Shown here piece by piece: positions 7,924 through 16,458 of a stretch of DNA of 64,000 nt. The position numbers were made by a program, and so were the translations under genes. A model generated the notes under the pieces. That model worked only from the letters and a program-made list of their open reading frames with translations, was not told where the DNA came from and ran no database searches. How positions within the stretch are numbered: position 1 is the first letter of the stretch; the number at the start of each line of letters is the position of its first letter. The stretch comes from JBJHBP01 sp050485645 (GTDB taxonomy: Bacteria > Pseudomonadota > Gammaproteobacteria > Steroidobacterales > Rariloculaceae), in the NCBI GenBank assembly GCA_050485645.1, contig JBJHBT010000003.1:1-64000 (forward strand), read 5' to 3'.

Positions 7924-9132
7924 TCATGCCAGCATGGCCGCGACTTCGTCACCGATGGCCAGGCAGGCAGTGAGTCCCGGCGACTCGATACCGTAGAGAT
8001 TCACCAGGCCCGCCACGCCATGGGTTTGAGGCCCCTGGATCATGAAGTCCGCCGGTGGCTCATCCGGCGCGCTCAGCTTGGGCCGTATGCCGGCGTACCC
8101 GGGCCGCAGTTCGTGTTCGTCCACATCCGGCCAGTAATCGCGAATGGCATCACGAAACGAAGCCGCACGCCCCGGGTCGACGCGCTGATTGAAGGCCGGC
8201 AGGGCGTCCGGACCGTTTCCGAGCGACCCGACGATCCACTGCACATCAGGTCCGAACCTTACCCGCCCCGCAAGATCCAGCGTCACATGAACACCAAGGC
8301 CGCCGTGTTCGGGTAAGGGGTAGATCAGGTTGCGGAACGGGCCGCTGTCGCTCAGCTCGAAATAGCTGCCCTTCGCGAACCACATCTGTGGCACGTGTTC
8401 TTCACCCAGACAGTGCACGCGTCGGGCAATCTGAGCGGCTCCGAGGCCGGCACAGTTGATCAGCAGGCGTGAGTGCAGTTCAAGCGGATTATCGGGTGAG
8501 CCTGCCTTGATGAGAAATCCGTGGTGGCCACCGCCGGCGCTGGCGGCCGCACGGGCCGCTGGTGCCTGGGCCTGAGTCGCGACGGTGGCGCACGTCAGGG
8601 CCGTGGCCGAGAGGAACGGCGTGTTGCATGCGATGACGCCACCAGCGGTTTCGAGATCCGTGCGCAGGGCACGCATCAGCGCCTGGACGTCGACGATGCC
8701 TGTTGACGGCGACCACAGGCCCGCCACCGCCCGTATTCGTGGTTCCAGCCGATCCACTTCGCCAGCCGTCAGCCACGCCAGGTCGTTGACGCCATTGCGA
8801 ACAGCCTGCGTCCGGATGGCCTGCAGGCGCGGCACCTGAGCCGTGCCCGTGGCCACCACCAGTTTCCCTGAGCGCCTGTGGGGGATGCCCTTCGCGGCGC
8901 AATACGCATACAGCGCATCTCTGCCCTGCATGCACAGTCTGGCTTTCAGCGACTGTTGCGGGTAGTACAGGCCTGCGTGGATGATTCCGGAGTTGTGTGA
9001 CGACGTTTCTTCGCCAACACTGTCGTGCCGTTCGACGACCAGCACGTCCACGCCCCGCTGTGCCAGCGCGCGGGCGGTGGCAAGCCCCACCACGCCGGCG
9101 CCGATGACTACGCACTCGATCGCTTCCGTCAT
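7924..9132 (-). CDS. lhgO: FAD-dependent L-2-hydroxyglutarate-oxidase-like dehydrogenase
   Basis: A 402-residue DAO-family flavoprotein. The N-terminus CVVIGAGVVGLATARALAQRG is the FAD-binding Rossmann motif, followed by VVERHDSVGEETSSHNSGI, characteristic of LhgO-type oxidases. VDVQALMRAL and the C-terminal PADFMIQGPQTHGVAGLVNL complete the FAD domain. The enzyme probably oxidises L-2-hydroxyglutarate or a related 2-hydroxy acid and passes electrons to quinone or oxygen. The frame extends upstream to 9243, but the Met at 9132, preceded by AGGACGGG, starts exactly at the conserved fold. An Ala-rich insert (about positions 8525-8610, residues ATQAQAPAARAAASAGGG) interrupts the usual sequence. 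It is transcribed divergently from the nitroreductase. Confidence 0.83.
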   Translation of the reverse strand: MTEAIECVVIGAGVVGLATARALAQRGVDVLVVERHDSVGEETSSHNSGIIHAGLYYPQQSLKARLCMQGRDALYAYCAAKGIPHRRSGKLVVATGTAQVPRLQAIRTQAVRNGVNDLAWLTAGEVDRLEPRIRAVAGLWSPSTGIVDVQALMRALRTDLETAGGVIACNTPFLSATALTCATVATQAQAPAARAAASAGGGHHGFLIKAGSPDNPLELHSRLLINCAGLGAAQIARRVHCLGEEHVPQMWFAKGSYFELSDSGPFRNLIYPLPEHGGLGVHVTLDLAGRVRFGPDVQWIVGSLGNGPDALPAFNQRVDPGRAASFRDAIRDYWPDVDEHELRPGYAGIRPKLSAPDEPPADFMIQGPQTHGVAGLVNLYGIESPGLTACLAIGDEVAAMLA

Positions 9133-9303
9133 TCGGACCCGTCCTGGCATGTTCCGGGGCCGGTGCGCCGTGGCGCCCGGGTTGAATTCGACGCTCACCA
9201 GCAGGTGATGTCCCCGCCGGATGATGGCCCGCGTAGAATACACGACTGTTTTTTGTCAGCAGCGTCGGTCCGGTTCGGTTATCCGGCGCAGGGAGCAGCA
9301 TCG

Positions 9304-9888
9304 ATGGATCAGTCGTCCGGCCAGGCGCCGGCCATGAACCCGGAGTGGATCGCGGATGCGATACGTGATCGACGCACCGTGAACTTTTTTCTGCCCGGAG
9401 AAGTGGATTCCCGCGTGATGGAGCGTGCCATCGAGCTGGCGCGCTGGGCGCCCAATCACCGTCTCACCGAACCCTGGCGTTTCTATCTCATCGGACCGCA
9501 GACAGCCGAAGCGATCGCGCGCTATGCGGCCGAACTGGACGCCGCCGCCAAAGGTGATCGGGCCGGTGAAGCACGCTACCAGCGCCTCAAGGGCATTCCG
9601 AACAGCTTCGTGCTCACCTGTCTGCGCAACGCAGACGAGCTCACGCAGATGGAAGACTACGCCGCCTGCAGCTGCGCGGCGCAGAATCTCATGCTCTATC
9701 TGTGGCAGCAGGGTCTGGGCGTGAAATGGACCAGCGGCGCCATCACGCGCGACCCGCACTTCTACGACCTGCTTGGCGTGGACGGGGACGCCGAGTTCAT
9801 CGTCGGGCATTTCTGGTACGGCACACCCAAGGTGGTCGTGTCGCAGAAGCGTCGCGAAGTGAGCGAAATTACTACCGCGTTACCTTGA
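9304..9888 (+). CDS. Nitroreductase-family FMN oxidoreductase (YdjA-like)
   Basis: A 194-residue flavin oxidoreductase. DRRTVNFFLPGEVD and ELARWAPNHRLTEPWRF form the FMN-binding N-terminus typical of YdjA/TdsD-like nitroreductases. The middle (MEDYAACSCAAQNLMLYLWQQGLGVKWTSG) is the family core helix and strand. The start is the ATG at 9304, with AGGGAG ten bases upstream; the frame upstream of it is antisense to lhgO and is not real. The stop lies 5 bp from the converging otsB stop. The likely activity is NAD(P)H-dependent reduction of nitro compounds or quinones; the physiological substrate is unknown. Confidence 0.87.
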   Translation: MDQSSGQAPAMNPEWIADAIRDRRTVNFFLPGEVDSRVMERAIELARWAPNHRLTEPWRFYLIGPQTAEAIARYAAELDAAAKGDRAGEARYQRLKGIPNSFVLTCLRNADELTQMEDYAACSCAAQNLMLYLWQQGLGVKWTSGAITRDPHFYDLLGVDGDAEFIVGHFWYGTPKVVVSQKRREVSEITTALP

Positions 9889-9893
9889 GGCCG

Positions 9894-11246
9894 TCAGCCC
9901 TGGCGCAGGTGTTGCAGCAGACGTGTCAGCAGCACCTGCACGTCATCGGTGCCGCCGACGACAAAGTCCGCCGCGGTGCGGCGTATGCCGCCATGGCGTA
10001 CCGCGATTCCGATACCGGTGCCTGTCAGCTCACGAAATGCGTCCTCGTCCGTGAGGTCGTCGCCGATATAGACGGGCAGGGCATTCGCCGGCGTGTCGCG
10101 CAGCTGTGACCGTATCCACGTCACCGCCTTGCCCTTGTGCCAGTCCAGCGCCGGCCGCAGTTCGATCACTTTCTTGCCGTGCCCTGCATGCAGGGCCGGT
10201 CTGTCCGCCACAAATTTCCCGATTTCACGCAGCATGCGTTCGGCGGTTGTCGGCTGCATATTGCGGTAGTGCACGGCGATGGTCATGCGCTTGCGTTCGA
10301 TGAGGTGTCCTGCGAAGCGTCGCAGCAACTGCGACAGTTCGCTTTCCGCCGCGTCCAGTGCGGGCAGAAACTCGGCACCGGTGGTGAGGCTGATGCCCGA
10401 ACCGCGAGGTCCTGCGATCTCATAGCCGTGGCTGCCGGCATACCAGAGATGGTCGAGATCGACGAGTCGTTGCAGCAGTCCGAGGTCGCGTCCACTGACG
10501 ATGGTGACCGTGGTGGCCCGTCCCAGCTCCGCGAGTGTCGCGCGGACCCTGTCGGAGAGTACGGCCCTGGCCGGGTCGTTGATGATCGGTGTCAGCGTGC
10601 CGTCATAATCCAGAAACAGCAGCGGCACCCTGGCCTGCATGGCATCCGGCAGGCCGCCGAACGGTGTGGTGTGAATCACCGGCACCGTTTCCAGTGTCTT
10701 CACGTACAGGCCTTCGTCAGGCCGCCAGCCCAGTTCCGATGTGTCGTCCACCATCACCGGGTTTTCAGGCGTGCCAGGCAGTCTCCCGAGAGCAGCCGGC
10801 GCACCGTCGGTGACGAACGCGACGCGGCCGAAGCCGCCGGCCCGGCAGGCGTCTACTACATTGGCCTGCGTGGTGATGACCGCACTGGCGGCGATGTCGT
10901 ACCCGGCCTGCTGTACGGCCGTTGAAATGATCGGCGCCAGCTCGCCACCCGATGGATCGCCGGCGCCGGGCACCGCTATGACGCAATCGGCCTGTGCCGC
11001 GATCGCCGCGCTGGCCGCGATGGCAGCCGGTGTGTCGGGTATCAGCAGGCCGGTCGTGATCTGCTGACTGCGTACCAGGCGCAGCAGCACACCAGTTCCC
11101 GGCAGCGAGAATAGCGACGGCTCGGGCGCCGCCTCGGGCGACGTTGCGGACGCATTGGCCGACAGTCCCACGGCGATGAACAGAGCGCCGTTCTCGCCCG
11201 GCACGGGAGGGAAATGCCAGTTGACCGTATCGGATCCACCAATCAT
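9894..11246 (-). CDS. otsB: Trehalose-6-phosphate phosphatase with vestigial N-terminal HAD domain
   Basis: A 450-residue protein. The C-terminal half (from about residue 205) is a HAD phosphatase of the OtsB family: LFLDYDGTL motif I with the nucleophile Asp, TIVSGRD motif II, LWYAGSHGYE, KKVIELRPALDWHKGKAV, and YIGDDLTDEDAF motif III. The N-terminal 200 residues resemble a HAD core (ANVVDACRAGGFGRVAFVTDG, VMVDDTSEL) but lack the DxDx(T/V) nucleophile motif. This architecture matches mycobacterial OtsB2 rather than the shorter E. coli OtsB. No trehalose-6-phosphate synthase gene is in the window. The start at 11246 lacks a clear ribosome site and sits beside a short repeat of GGTCATGGCTTGCGG-like sequence. 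Confidence 0.88.
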   Translation of the reverse strand: MIGGSDTVNWHFPPVPGENGALFIAVGLSANASATSPEAAPEPSLFSLPGTGVLLRLVRSQQITTGLLIPDTPAAIAASAAIAAQADCVIAVPGAGDPSGGELAPIISTAVQQAGYDIAASAVITTQANVVDACRAGGFGRVAFVTDGAPAALGRLPGTPENPVMVDDTSELGWRPDEGLYVKTLETVPVIHTTPFGGLPDAMQARVPLLFLDYDGTLTPIINDPARAVLSDRVRATLAELGRATTVTIVSGRDLGLLQRLVDLDHLWYAGSHGYEIAGPRGSGISLTTGAEFLPALDAAESELSQLLRRFAGHLIERKRMTIAVHYRNMQPTTAERMLREIGKFVADRPALHAGHGKKVIELRPALDWHKGKAVTWIRSQLRDTPANALPVYIGDDLTDEDAFRELTGTGIGIAVRHGGIRRTAADFVVGGTDDVQVLLTRLLQHLRQG

Positions 11247-11421
11247 GGCTTGCGGGTCATGGCTTGCGGGCGCGGGCGGGCACGGACGGGCGCGGATTCC
11301 CGGCCGGTGCGCGGGACGGTGCGTGATGTGAAAAGAGTCATTACACTGGGCGGTCAGTCTGCAAACGGAAAGTCTGGAAGCGGAATGGTATGCGAAGAGC
11401 CGCCGCTGACGAAACTCATGT

Positions 11422-13299
11422 ATGACCGTTGAACAGAATGCAGATCAGCAGCCCGTGGCCGCGCGAGCGCGCGGACGCGGACTGTCACGTTACTATATTC
11501 TGCTGCTGCTCGGCACCCTCCCGCTTGTCGCGCTGGCGGTATTCGCGCACCTGATTTCCTCGCGAGCCATCGAACGTCTTGTTCACGCCGGCAATGACAC
11601 AGCTGCGTTGATCACCGCGGAAATGATCGAGGCGGAGGCGCAGAGCTGGGTGGCTACGATCAGCAGCTACGCAGGTTTTCCGACCCTGATGGCCAGCGTG
11701 GCAGCCGGTGATGTCGATGAGGTCCGGCGTCGGCTCGAGGTGTTCGTCAGCGCGCATCCGCGCCTGGATCGCGCCTTCGTTGCTTCCCCCGATGGCCTGC
11801 TATGGACGGACTATCCGGTTGCGTCGGAATCTCTGGGGCGGCGTTTCGACGATCGCGACTGGTACCGGGGCGTGACTGCGGCCGATGGTCCTTATGTATC
11901 GGAGGTGTACCGCCGTGCGGCTGCACCGCCACTGCTGGTGGTTGCGATCGCGGTGCCGGTCCGGCATCCGCAGGGTGATGGTGTCACCGGCTTGATGGTG
12001 GCCCAGGTGCGATTGGGGAACCTCTCCGAATCGATTCGTGAGGTCGAGGTTGGCCGCGGCGGTACGGTGCTGCTGCTCGATCACGAAGGGATGCTGGTGG
12101 CGCATCCGTCGCTGGATGTGGACAACACCGAATATCTTCAGTACCGCAACCTGGCAGCGGGCGCAGCGGGCGCAGCGGGCGCAGCGGGCGCAGCGGGTGT
12201 GACGCCAACCACGCCGCAACGTATTCGCTATCACGAGCCGTTTCTCGACACCGAGATGGTGGCGTCGGTGGTTGCTGCGGATGTTCATGGCCATCACTGG
12301 TACGTGGTGGCGCAACAGCCGCGCGCGGACGCGTTCGCTGCTGTGCACGCGCTGGCCTGGCAGCTCGGTGGTGCCGGTGGTATCACCGCGCTGCTGATGG
12401 GTGGACTGATTTTCGGGCTGAATCGGGAGAATGCACGCCGTCGGCGGCTGGAAAGGGTGTTGCTGGCGACCAATCAGGATCTGGAGCGCCGTGTGGAGGA
12501 ACGCACTCGCGCACTGCGGCAGAAGGAAGACGAGCTGTTGCAGGTACAGAAAATGGAGGCGGTCGGCCGGCTGGCAGGCGGGGTGGCGCACGACTTCAAC
12601 AACCTGCTCACGGTGATCATCGGTTCCAGCGAGGTGCTGCTGGAGCGACTGCCAACGGATTCACCGTATCGTCGCGAAGTCACCGCCACGCATGAGGCCG
12701 CGGAAAGGGCTGCAACACTGACGCGACAGTTGCTCGCTTTCAGCCGCAAGCAGGTGATGCGTCCCAGCCCACTGGACGTCAACGACATCGTTGCACGGAT
12801 GCGCGGCATTCTCGACCGCACCCTGCGGGCGGATATCGAGCTGGACTGCAAGCTGGCTCCGGATGTTGCACCGGTGATGTTTGATCCGGGTCAGCTTGAG
12901 CAGGTGGTTCTCAATCTGGTGGTCAATGCCAGGGATGCGATGCCAGCAGGCGGCAGGCTGACGATCGAAACGGCGAACGTGGATCTGGATGCGTCGGACA
13001 CATCAGGCGATTCGGACATCGCCACCGGCCGTTACGTGATGCTTGCCGTGTCGGACAACGGCACCGGGATGGACGCCGCGACCCTGAGGCGTATTTTCGA
13101 ACCGTTCTTCACCACCAAGGAACCTGGCCACGGCACGGGGCTCGGGTTGTCGACGGTGTACGGCATCGTGCACCAGGGGGGCGGACATGTGCGCGTCGAC
13201 AGCGAACCTGGCCAGGGTGCCACCTTCAGGGTGTATCTGCCGCGCGCACAGGCCGTTAACGCTCCAGACGCAGCATCGCCCCGGCCGATTCATCGGTAA
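11422..13299 (+). CDS. Membrane sensor histidine kinase with Cache domain
   Basis: A 625-residue sensor kinase. One membrane helix lies near residues 25-45, followed by a periplasmic dCache-type sensor (about 50-300, with DRAFVASPDGLLWTDYP and WYRGVTAADGPYVSEVY). A second helix (WQLGGAGGITALLMGGLIFG) and a coiled coil come next. The kinase core has the phospho-acceptor region MEAVGRLAGGVAHDFNNLLT, N-box NLVVNARDAM, G1 SDNGTGMD and G2 GTGLGLSTVYGI. It resembles orphan non-hybrid kinases of the NtrB-like HisKA group. No receiver domain or response regulator gene is adjacent. A 9-bp repeat encodes Ala-Ala-Gly units in the sensor domain. Its 3' end overlaps the convergent dehydrogenase gene by 44 bp. 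Confidence 0.88.
   Translation: MTVEQNADQQPVAARARGRGLSRYYILLLLGTLPLVALAVFAHLISSRAIERLVHAGNDTAALITAEMIEAEAQSWVATISSYAGFPTLMASVAAGDVDEVRRRLEVFVSAHPRLDRAFVASPDGLLWTDYPVASESLGRRFDDRDWYRGVTAADGPYVSEVYRRAAAPPLLVVAIAVPVRHPQGDGVTGLMVAQVRLGNLSESIREVEVGRGGTVLLLDHEGMLVAHPSLDVDNTEYLQYRNLAAGAAGAAGAAGAAGVTPTTPQRIRYHEPFLDTEMVASVVAADVHGHHWYVVAQQPRADAFAAVHALAWQLGGAGGITALLMGGLIFGLNRENARRRRLERVLLATNQDLERRVEERTRALRQKEDELLQVQKMEAVGRLAGGVAHDFNNLLTVIIGSSEVLLERLPTDSPYRREVTATHEAAERAATLTRQLLAFSRKQVMRPSPLDVNDIVARMRGILDRTLRADIELDCKLAPDVAPVMFDPGQLEQVVLNLVVNARDAMPAGGRLTIETANVDLDASDTSGDSDIATGRYVMLAVSDNGTGMDAATLRRIFEPFFTTKEPGHGTGLGLSTVYGIVHQGGGHVRVDSEPGQGATFRVYLPRAQAVNAPDAASPRPIHR
12154..12198 (+). repeat. 9-bp tandem repeat (5 copies) inside the sensor kinase gene
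   Basis: Five tandem copies of GCAGCGGGC, the last differing by one base, encode Ala-Ala-Gly repeated in frame within the Cache domain. Copy-number changes would keep the frame and alter only loop length, so the site could vary by slippage without inactivating the gene. Confidence 0.95.
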
Positions 13300-14479
13300 G
13301 CAGATAGATACGGCCGTCCGGGCCCACACGCACGTCGCGCAGGCGTTGCCTCAGTTCGGCAAACATCCGTTCCTGATGGACCGGGCTGCCATCGGCGTCG
13401 AACTCGACTCTCAACAGCACACCGGCCTTGGTGGCCATCAGCATGTTGCCCTGCCACTCGGGAAAGCGATCCCCGTAGTAGAACGCCAGGTTGCCGGGAT
13501 TGATGGCCGGCGTCCAATGCAGCACGGCATCTTCCATGCCTGCCACCGAGTCGGTGCCCAGCACCTGTGGTGTGCCGTCGTAGTGTTCGCCGGGCGTGAC
13601 CAGTATCCAGCCGTAGTTGGCGCCCGCCTTCAGAACATTGAGTTCGTCGCCGCCGCGCGGGCCGAATTCGGTGGTCCAGATCTCGCGTGTGCGCGGATGG
13701 ATGGTCAGGCCGGTGGGGTTGCGGTGACCGAGCGTATACAGTTCCGGCAGGTAACCGTCGCGATCGACAAACGGGTTGTCGGACGGCACCGAGCCGTCGT
13801 CATGCAGGCGTACAACCTTGCCCAGATGCGAGGACGGGTCCTGCGCACGCTCACCCCAGTTGCGGTCGCCAACCGTGACGTAGAGATAGCCGTCGTCGTC
13901 GAAGACGATGCGCGAGCCGAAGCTGCCATCCGCCGGCCCCTGGCCGCAGCAACGCTCGACCGAACTCGCCACTTCCGTGCCATACCAGAGATTGGACACG
14001 AATATGTCCTCAACGTCGGCCAGTTCGTAGCCGCCGTCCCAGCGCGCCCGCGCGACGGCCGTTGCGGAAAGGGCGCTGCCCTCGGTCTGGGGTTTGGAGT
14101 AGGTGAAGTAGATCAGGCGGTTGTTCTCGAAGTCCGGATGCAGCGCCAGATCCAGCAGTCCGCCGATCACGGCCGCACGCAGCGTCGGCAGACCCTCTAT
14201 CGGGCGGGGATCGAGTTCGCCGTCGCGCACGATGCGCAGCCGTCCGGGACGCTCGGTGACCAGGATGCCGCCATCGGGCAGGAACACCATGCTCCACGGA
14301 TTCTGGAGGCCGGCGGTGACCAGCGTGATGTGCACCTCGCCCTTCTCTGTTTCCAGGCTCCACGGGCCGTCGCCCAGCCCGGGACGGGCCTGCGGCGGCT
14401 GTGACCAGGCAATGCTGCCGGCCAGCAGCCAGGCTGCGGCCAGCATCCCGATGTAATGGGCTTTCGGCATGCGCTTCAT
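13256..14479 (-). CDS. PQQ-dependent aldose sugar dehydrogenase (Yli-type)
   Basis: A 407-residue periplasmic beta-propeller enzyme. The N-terminus MKRMPKAHYIGMLAAAWLLA...AWS is a Sec signal peptide. The mature sequence shows the family pattern: GLQNPWSMVFLPDGGILVTERPGRL, GGLLDLALHPDFENNRLIYFTYS, GSRIVFDDDGYLYVTVGDR, GHRNPTGLTIHPRTREIWTTEFGPRGGDELN and a late RIYLLTDE blade. These are the soluble-glucose-dehydrogenase/Yli family motifs, in which the HPDF, HRNP and GPRGGDE segments surround PQQ and calcium. It oxidises aldoses using PQQ; no pqq synthesis genes are in the window. Upstream GAGGAG and GGGACG precede the ATG. It follows the small Gly-tailed protein by about 100 bp on the same strand. 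Confidence 0.9.
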   Translation of the reverse strand: MKRMPKAHYIGMLAAAWLLAGSIAWSQPPQARPGLGDGPWSLETEKGEVHITLVTAGLQNPWSMVFLPDGGILVTERPGRLRIVRDGELDPRPIEGLPTLRAAVIGGLLDLALHPDFENNRLIYFTYSKPQTEGSALSATAVARARWDGGYELADVEDIFVSNLWYGTEVASSVERCCGQGPADGSFGSRIVFDDDGYLYVTVGDRNWGERAQDPSSHLGKVVRLHDDGSVPSDNPFVDRDGYLPELYTLGHRNPTGLTIHPRTREIWTTEFGPRGGDELNVLKAGANYGWILVTPGEHYDGTPQVLGTDSVAGMEDAVLHWTPAINPGNLAFYYGDRFPEWQGNMLMATKAGVLLRVEFDADGSPVHQERMFAELRQRLRDVRVGPDGRIYLLTDESAGAMLRLER

Positions 14480-14579
14480 ACGTCCCGTGCTCCTCGAGTG
14501 GTTGTTATTGTAATTGCGGCGCTATGGTATTTGCGGCCTGGCCTGTTTCCTGCCTGGCCCGCCTTCCTTGCGTGTCGGC

Positions 14580-14999
14580 TCAGGGAATCTGGATGCCGCC
14601 GCGACCGCCGCCACCGGGTATGCCGCCACCCGGCATGCCGCCGCCGGGAACGCCGCCCCCGCCGCCGGGAACGATCAGCGATGATGCGGATTCGCGGCGC
14701 ATTTCCTCCAGGCGCCGCATCGTCTGTTCGAGTGCATCCTGGGCGCGGTCGCCGAAAAGGCTGACAGCGTCGGCCAGCGTCTCGGCCTCGATCTCGAAGC
14801 TCAGGGGCAGGGCGCCGGCGGGTGTCAGCACCTGGGTCTGGCCCATGAACAGCACCGGTCGTGAAGTATCGTCACTGCCGTCGGCGGTGATCGGGGTGAG
14901 TTTCTGCAGTGTTCCGACGCGGCGGTCAGTGAACGCCTCCTCGCGATACAGGTTCGCCGGGTTCATCGTGATCTGCTGTTCGCCTGATTTGTCTGCCAT
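14580..14999 (-). CDS. Small cytoplasmic protein with Gly/Pro-rich tail, function unknown
   Basis: A 139-residue acidic protein without a signal peptide or membrane segment. The N-terminal half reads as an ordered domain (NPANLYREEAFTDRRVGTLQKL...RPVLFMGQTQVLTPAGALPLSFEIEA), followed by a helix rich in E and R. The last 30 residues are a low-complexity tail of VPGGG-type units ending GGRGGIQIP. I do not recognise the family. Codon use and the clear domain-then-tail design argue that it is real. It lies between the thiolase gene and the sugar dehydrogenase, all on the minus strand, but no overlap ties it to either. Confidence 0.65.
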   Translation of the reverse strand: MADKSGEQQITMNPANLYREEAFTDRRVGTLQKLTPITADGSDDTSRPVLFMGQTQVLTPAGALPLSFEIEAETLADAVSLFGDRAQDALEQTMRRLEEMRRESASSLIVPGGGGGVPGGGMPGGGIPGGGGRGGIQIP

Positions 15000-15074
15000 T
15001 CGTTGAATTCCGTGTTCAGTCTTGGAGTGTCCGAAAAAATCCTGCGGCGCTGACGCATGCGTCGCCGGCCGTGT

Positions 15075-16244
15075 TCAGTCGTCGCGCGCGAGAATGTGTG
15101 TCACCACGGTTGCGCCGGTGCCGCCTATATTCTGCACCATTGCCACCCCTGGGTCCCTGACCTGGTTGGGCCCCGCGCTGCCCGTGAGCTGATGATAGGC
15201 ATCCACGAGCTGATACACACCGGTCGCGCCGACCGGATGTCCGCGTGCCTTCAGTCCTCCCAGCGTTGAGATCGGCATGTCGCCGCTGAGTGCGATGCGC
15301 CCCTCGGCGGCGAACTGCGTGGCCGTGCCCGGTGCCGTGAATCCGGCGGATTCCAGGGTCAGCGCCGACATGATGGTGTAGGCGTCGTGCAATTCAAACA
15401 GGTCGATGTCGGCGTGCCGTAAGCCTGCCTGCGAGAACGCCTTTCGTGACGAGGTTTCTACGGCTTCCAGCGTCAGGTGGCTGCCGCGTCGTGACAGAGC
15501 CACCGGGGCGGTGGCGGCGGCCGACGCGGCGATGCGCACCTGCGCCCGGCCCTGCATCAGCCGCTTCGCTGCGTCGCCCGCGGCCAGCACCAGAGCAGCA
15601 GCCCCATTGCACAGCGGGGATACGTCGTACAGTCGCAACGGCTCGATGATCACCCGGGAGTCGAGATAGGTCTCAAGCCCGATTTCCTTGTGGAACAGCG
15701 CATTCGGGTTGGTCAGCGCATTGTGGTGGGCGGTGATCGAAAACGGAGCGAAGGCCTTCGCCGGTACCCGCCAGTGGTCGATATAGGCCCGCATCAGGCG
15801 GGCGTTCAGCGACAGGAAGGACTCGCCGGCGTTGCCTTCCAGCTCCCAGTCGGCGGCAGTGGCCAGCGCCTGGGTGACGGTGGGACGGTCGACGTGGGTC
15901 ATCTGCTCCAGACCGCAGACCATCACCACATCGTGCATGCCGCCCGCCAGCATCTGCCACGCCACGCGCGCCGCGGCCCCGCCGGATGCGCAGGCAGCTT
16001 CCACGGTCACCGCTTCCAGGCCGGCAAAGCCGGCGTAGTCCGCGATCAGACCGCCCAGTTGCTGCTGGCGCTCGAGGATGCCCGACATCATGTTGCCGAC
16101 GAACATGGCGTCGAGCTGATCGGCCGACAGACCGGCATCGGCCATCGCCGCCTGCACGGCCCGCACGGCGAGGTCGCGGCCGCGCGAGTCCGGTAGCTTG
16201 TTCACGGGGGTCTGGCCGACGCCCACAATGTAGACGTCTCTCAC
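15075..16244 (-). CDS. Thiolase-family acetyl-CoA acyltransferase (SCP2-thiolase-like)
   Basis: A 389-residue thiolase-fold enzyme. The acyl-accepting Cys is in VEAACASGGAAARVAW. The second active-site region is DLFELHDAYTIMSAL, where the His of an N/H-E-A motif is replaced by the HDA form seen in SCP2-type thiolases. The third motif is GGLKARGHPVGATGVYQLVD, giving the GHP-G-A-T-G loop. MSGILERQQQLGGLIADYAG is also typical of this group. Such enzymes act in beta-oxidation or sterol and branched-chain degradation; the exact acyl chain cannot be told. It starts at a GTG with GGAGG four bases upstream. No other beta-oxidation gene is adjacent. Confidence 0.85.
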   Translation of the reverse strand: MRDVYIVGVGQTPVNKLPDSRGRDLAVRAVQAAMADAGLSADQLDAMFVGNMMSGILERQQQLGGLIADYAGFAGLEAVTVEAACASGGAAARVAWQMLAGGMHDVVMVCGLEQMTHVDRPTVTQALATAADWELEGNAGESFLSLNARLMRAYIDHWRVPAKAFAPFSITAHHNALTNPNALFHKEIGLETYLDSRVIIEPLRLYDVSPLCNGAAALVLAAGDAAKRLMQGRAQVRIAASAAATAPVALSRRGSHLTLEAVETSSRKAFSQAGLRHADIDLFELHDAYTIMSALTLESAGFTAPGTATQFAAEGRIALSGDMPISTLGGLKARGHPVGATGVYQLVDAYHQLTGSAGPNQVRDPGVAMVQNIGGTGATVVTHILARDD

Positions 16245-16319
16245 GGCACCTCCGGGCGCTGCCGTCCAAAACTACAGGGGATCAGGATCATGACAAACGT
16301 GGCAACCCATTACCATACG

Positions 16320-16362
16320 CGGGGAGCATGCGGGACCGAGGGTTCGGTCCGCATGCTCCCCG
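16320..16362. other. Long near-perfect hairpin between yceI and thiolase genes
   Basis: CGGGGAGCATGCGGGACCGA and its complement TCGGTCCGCATGCTCCCCG form a stem of about 19 bp with one bulged G and a 4-nt loop. There is no T-run on either side. Both flanking genes read leftward, so it could end yceI transcription, protect its mRNA 3' end, or be a dispersed palindromic repeat. Confidence 0.7.
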
Positions 16363-16458
16363 TGCGGTGGTGGTTTCGGCCTGCGCCGGCCCGCGTGCTG
16401 CTCAGCCGCGCGGGATGACGGTGCGCCGCGTGATGCGCTGGCTCGGGTCGGGCTGGTC

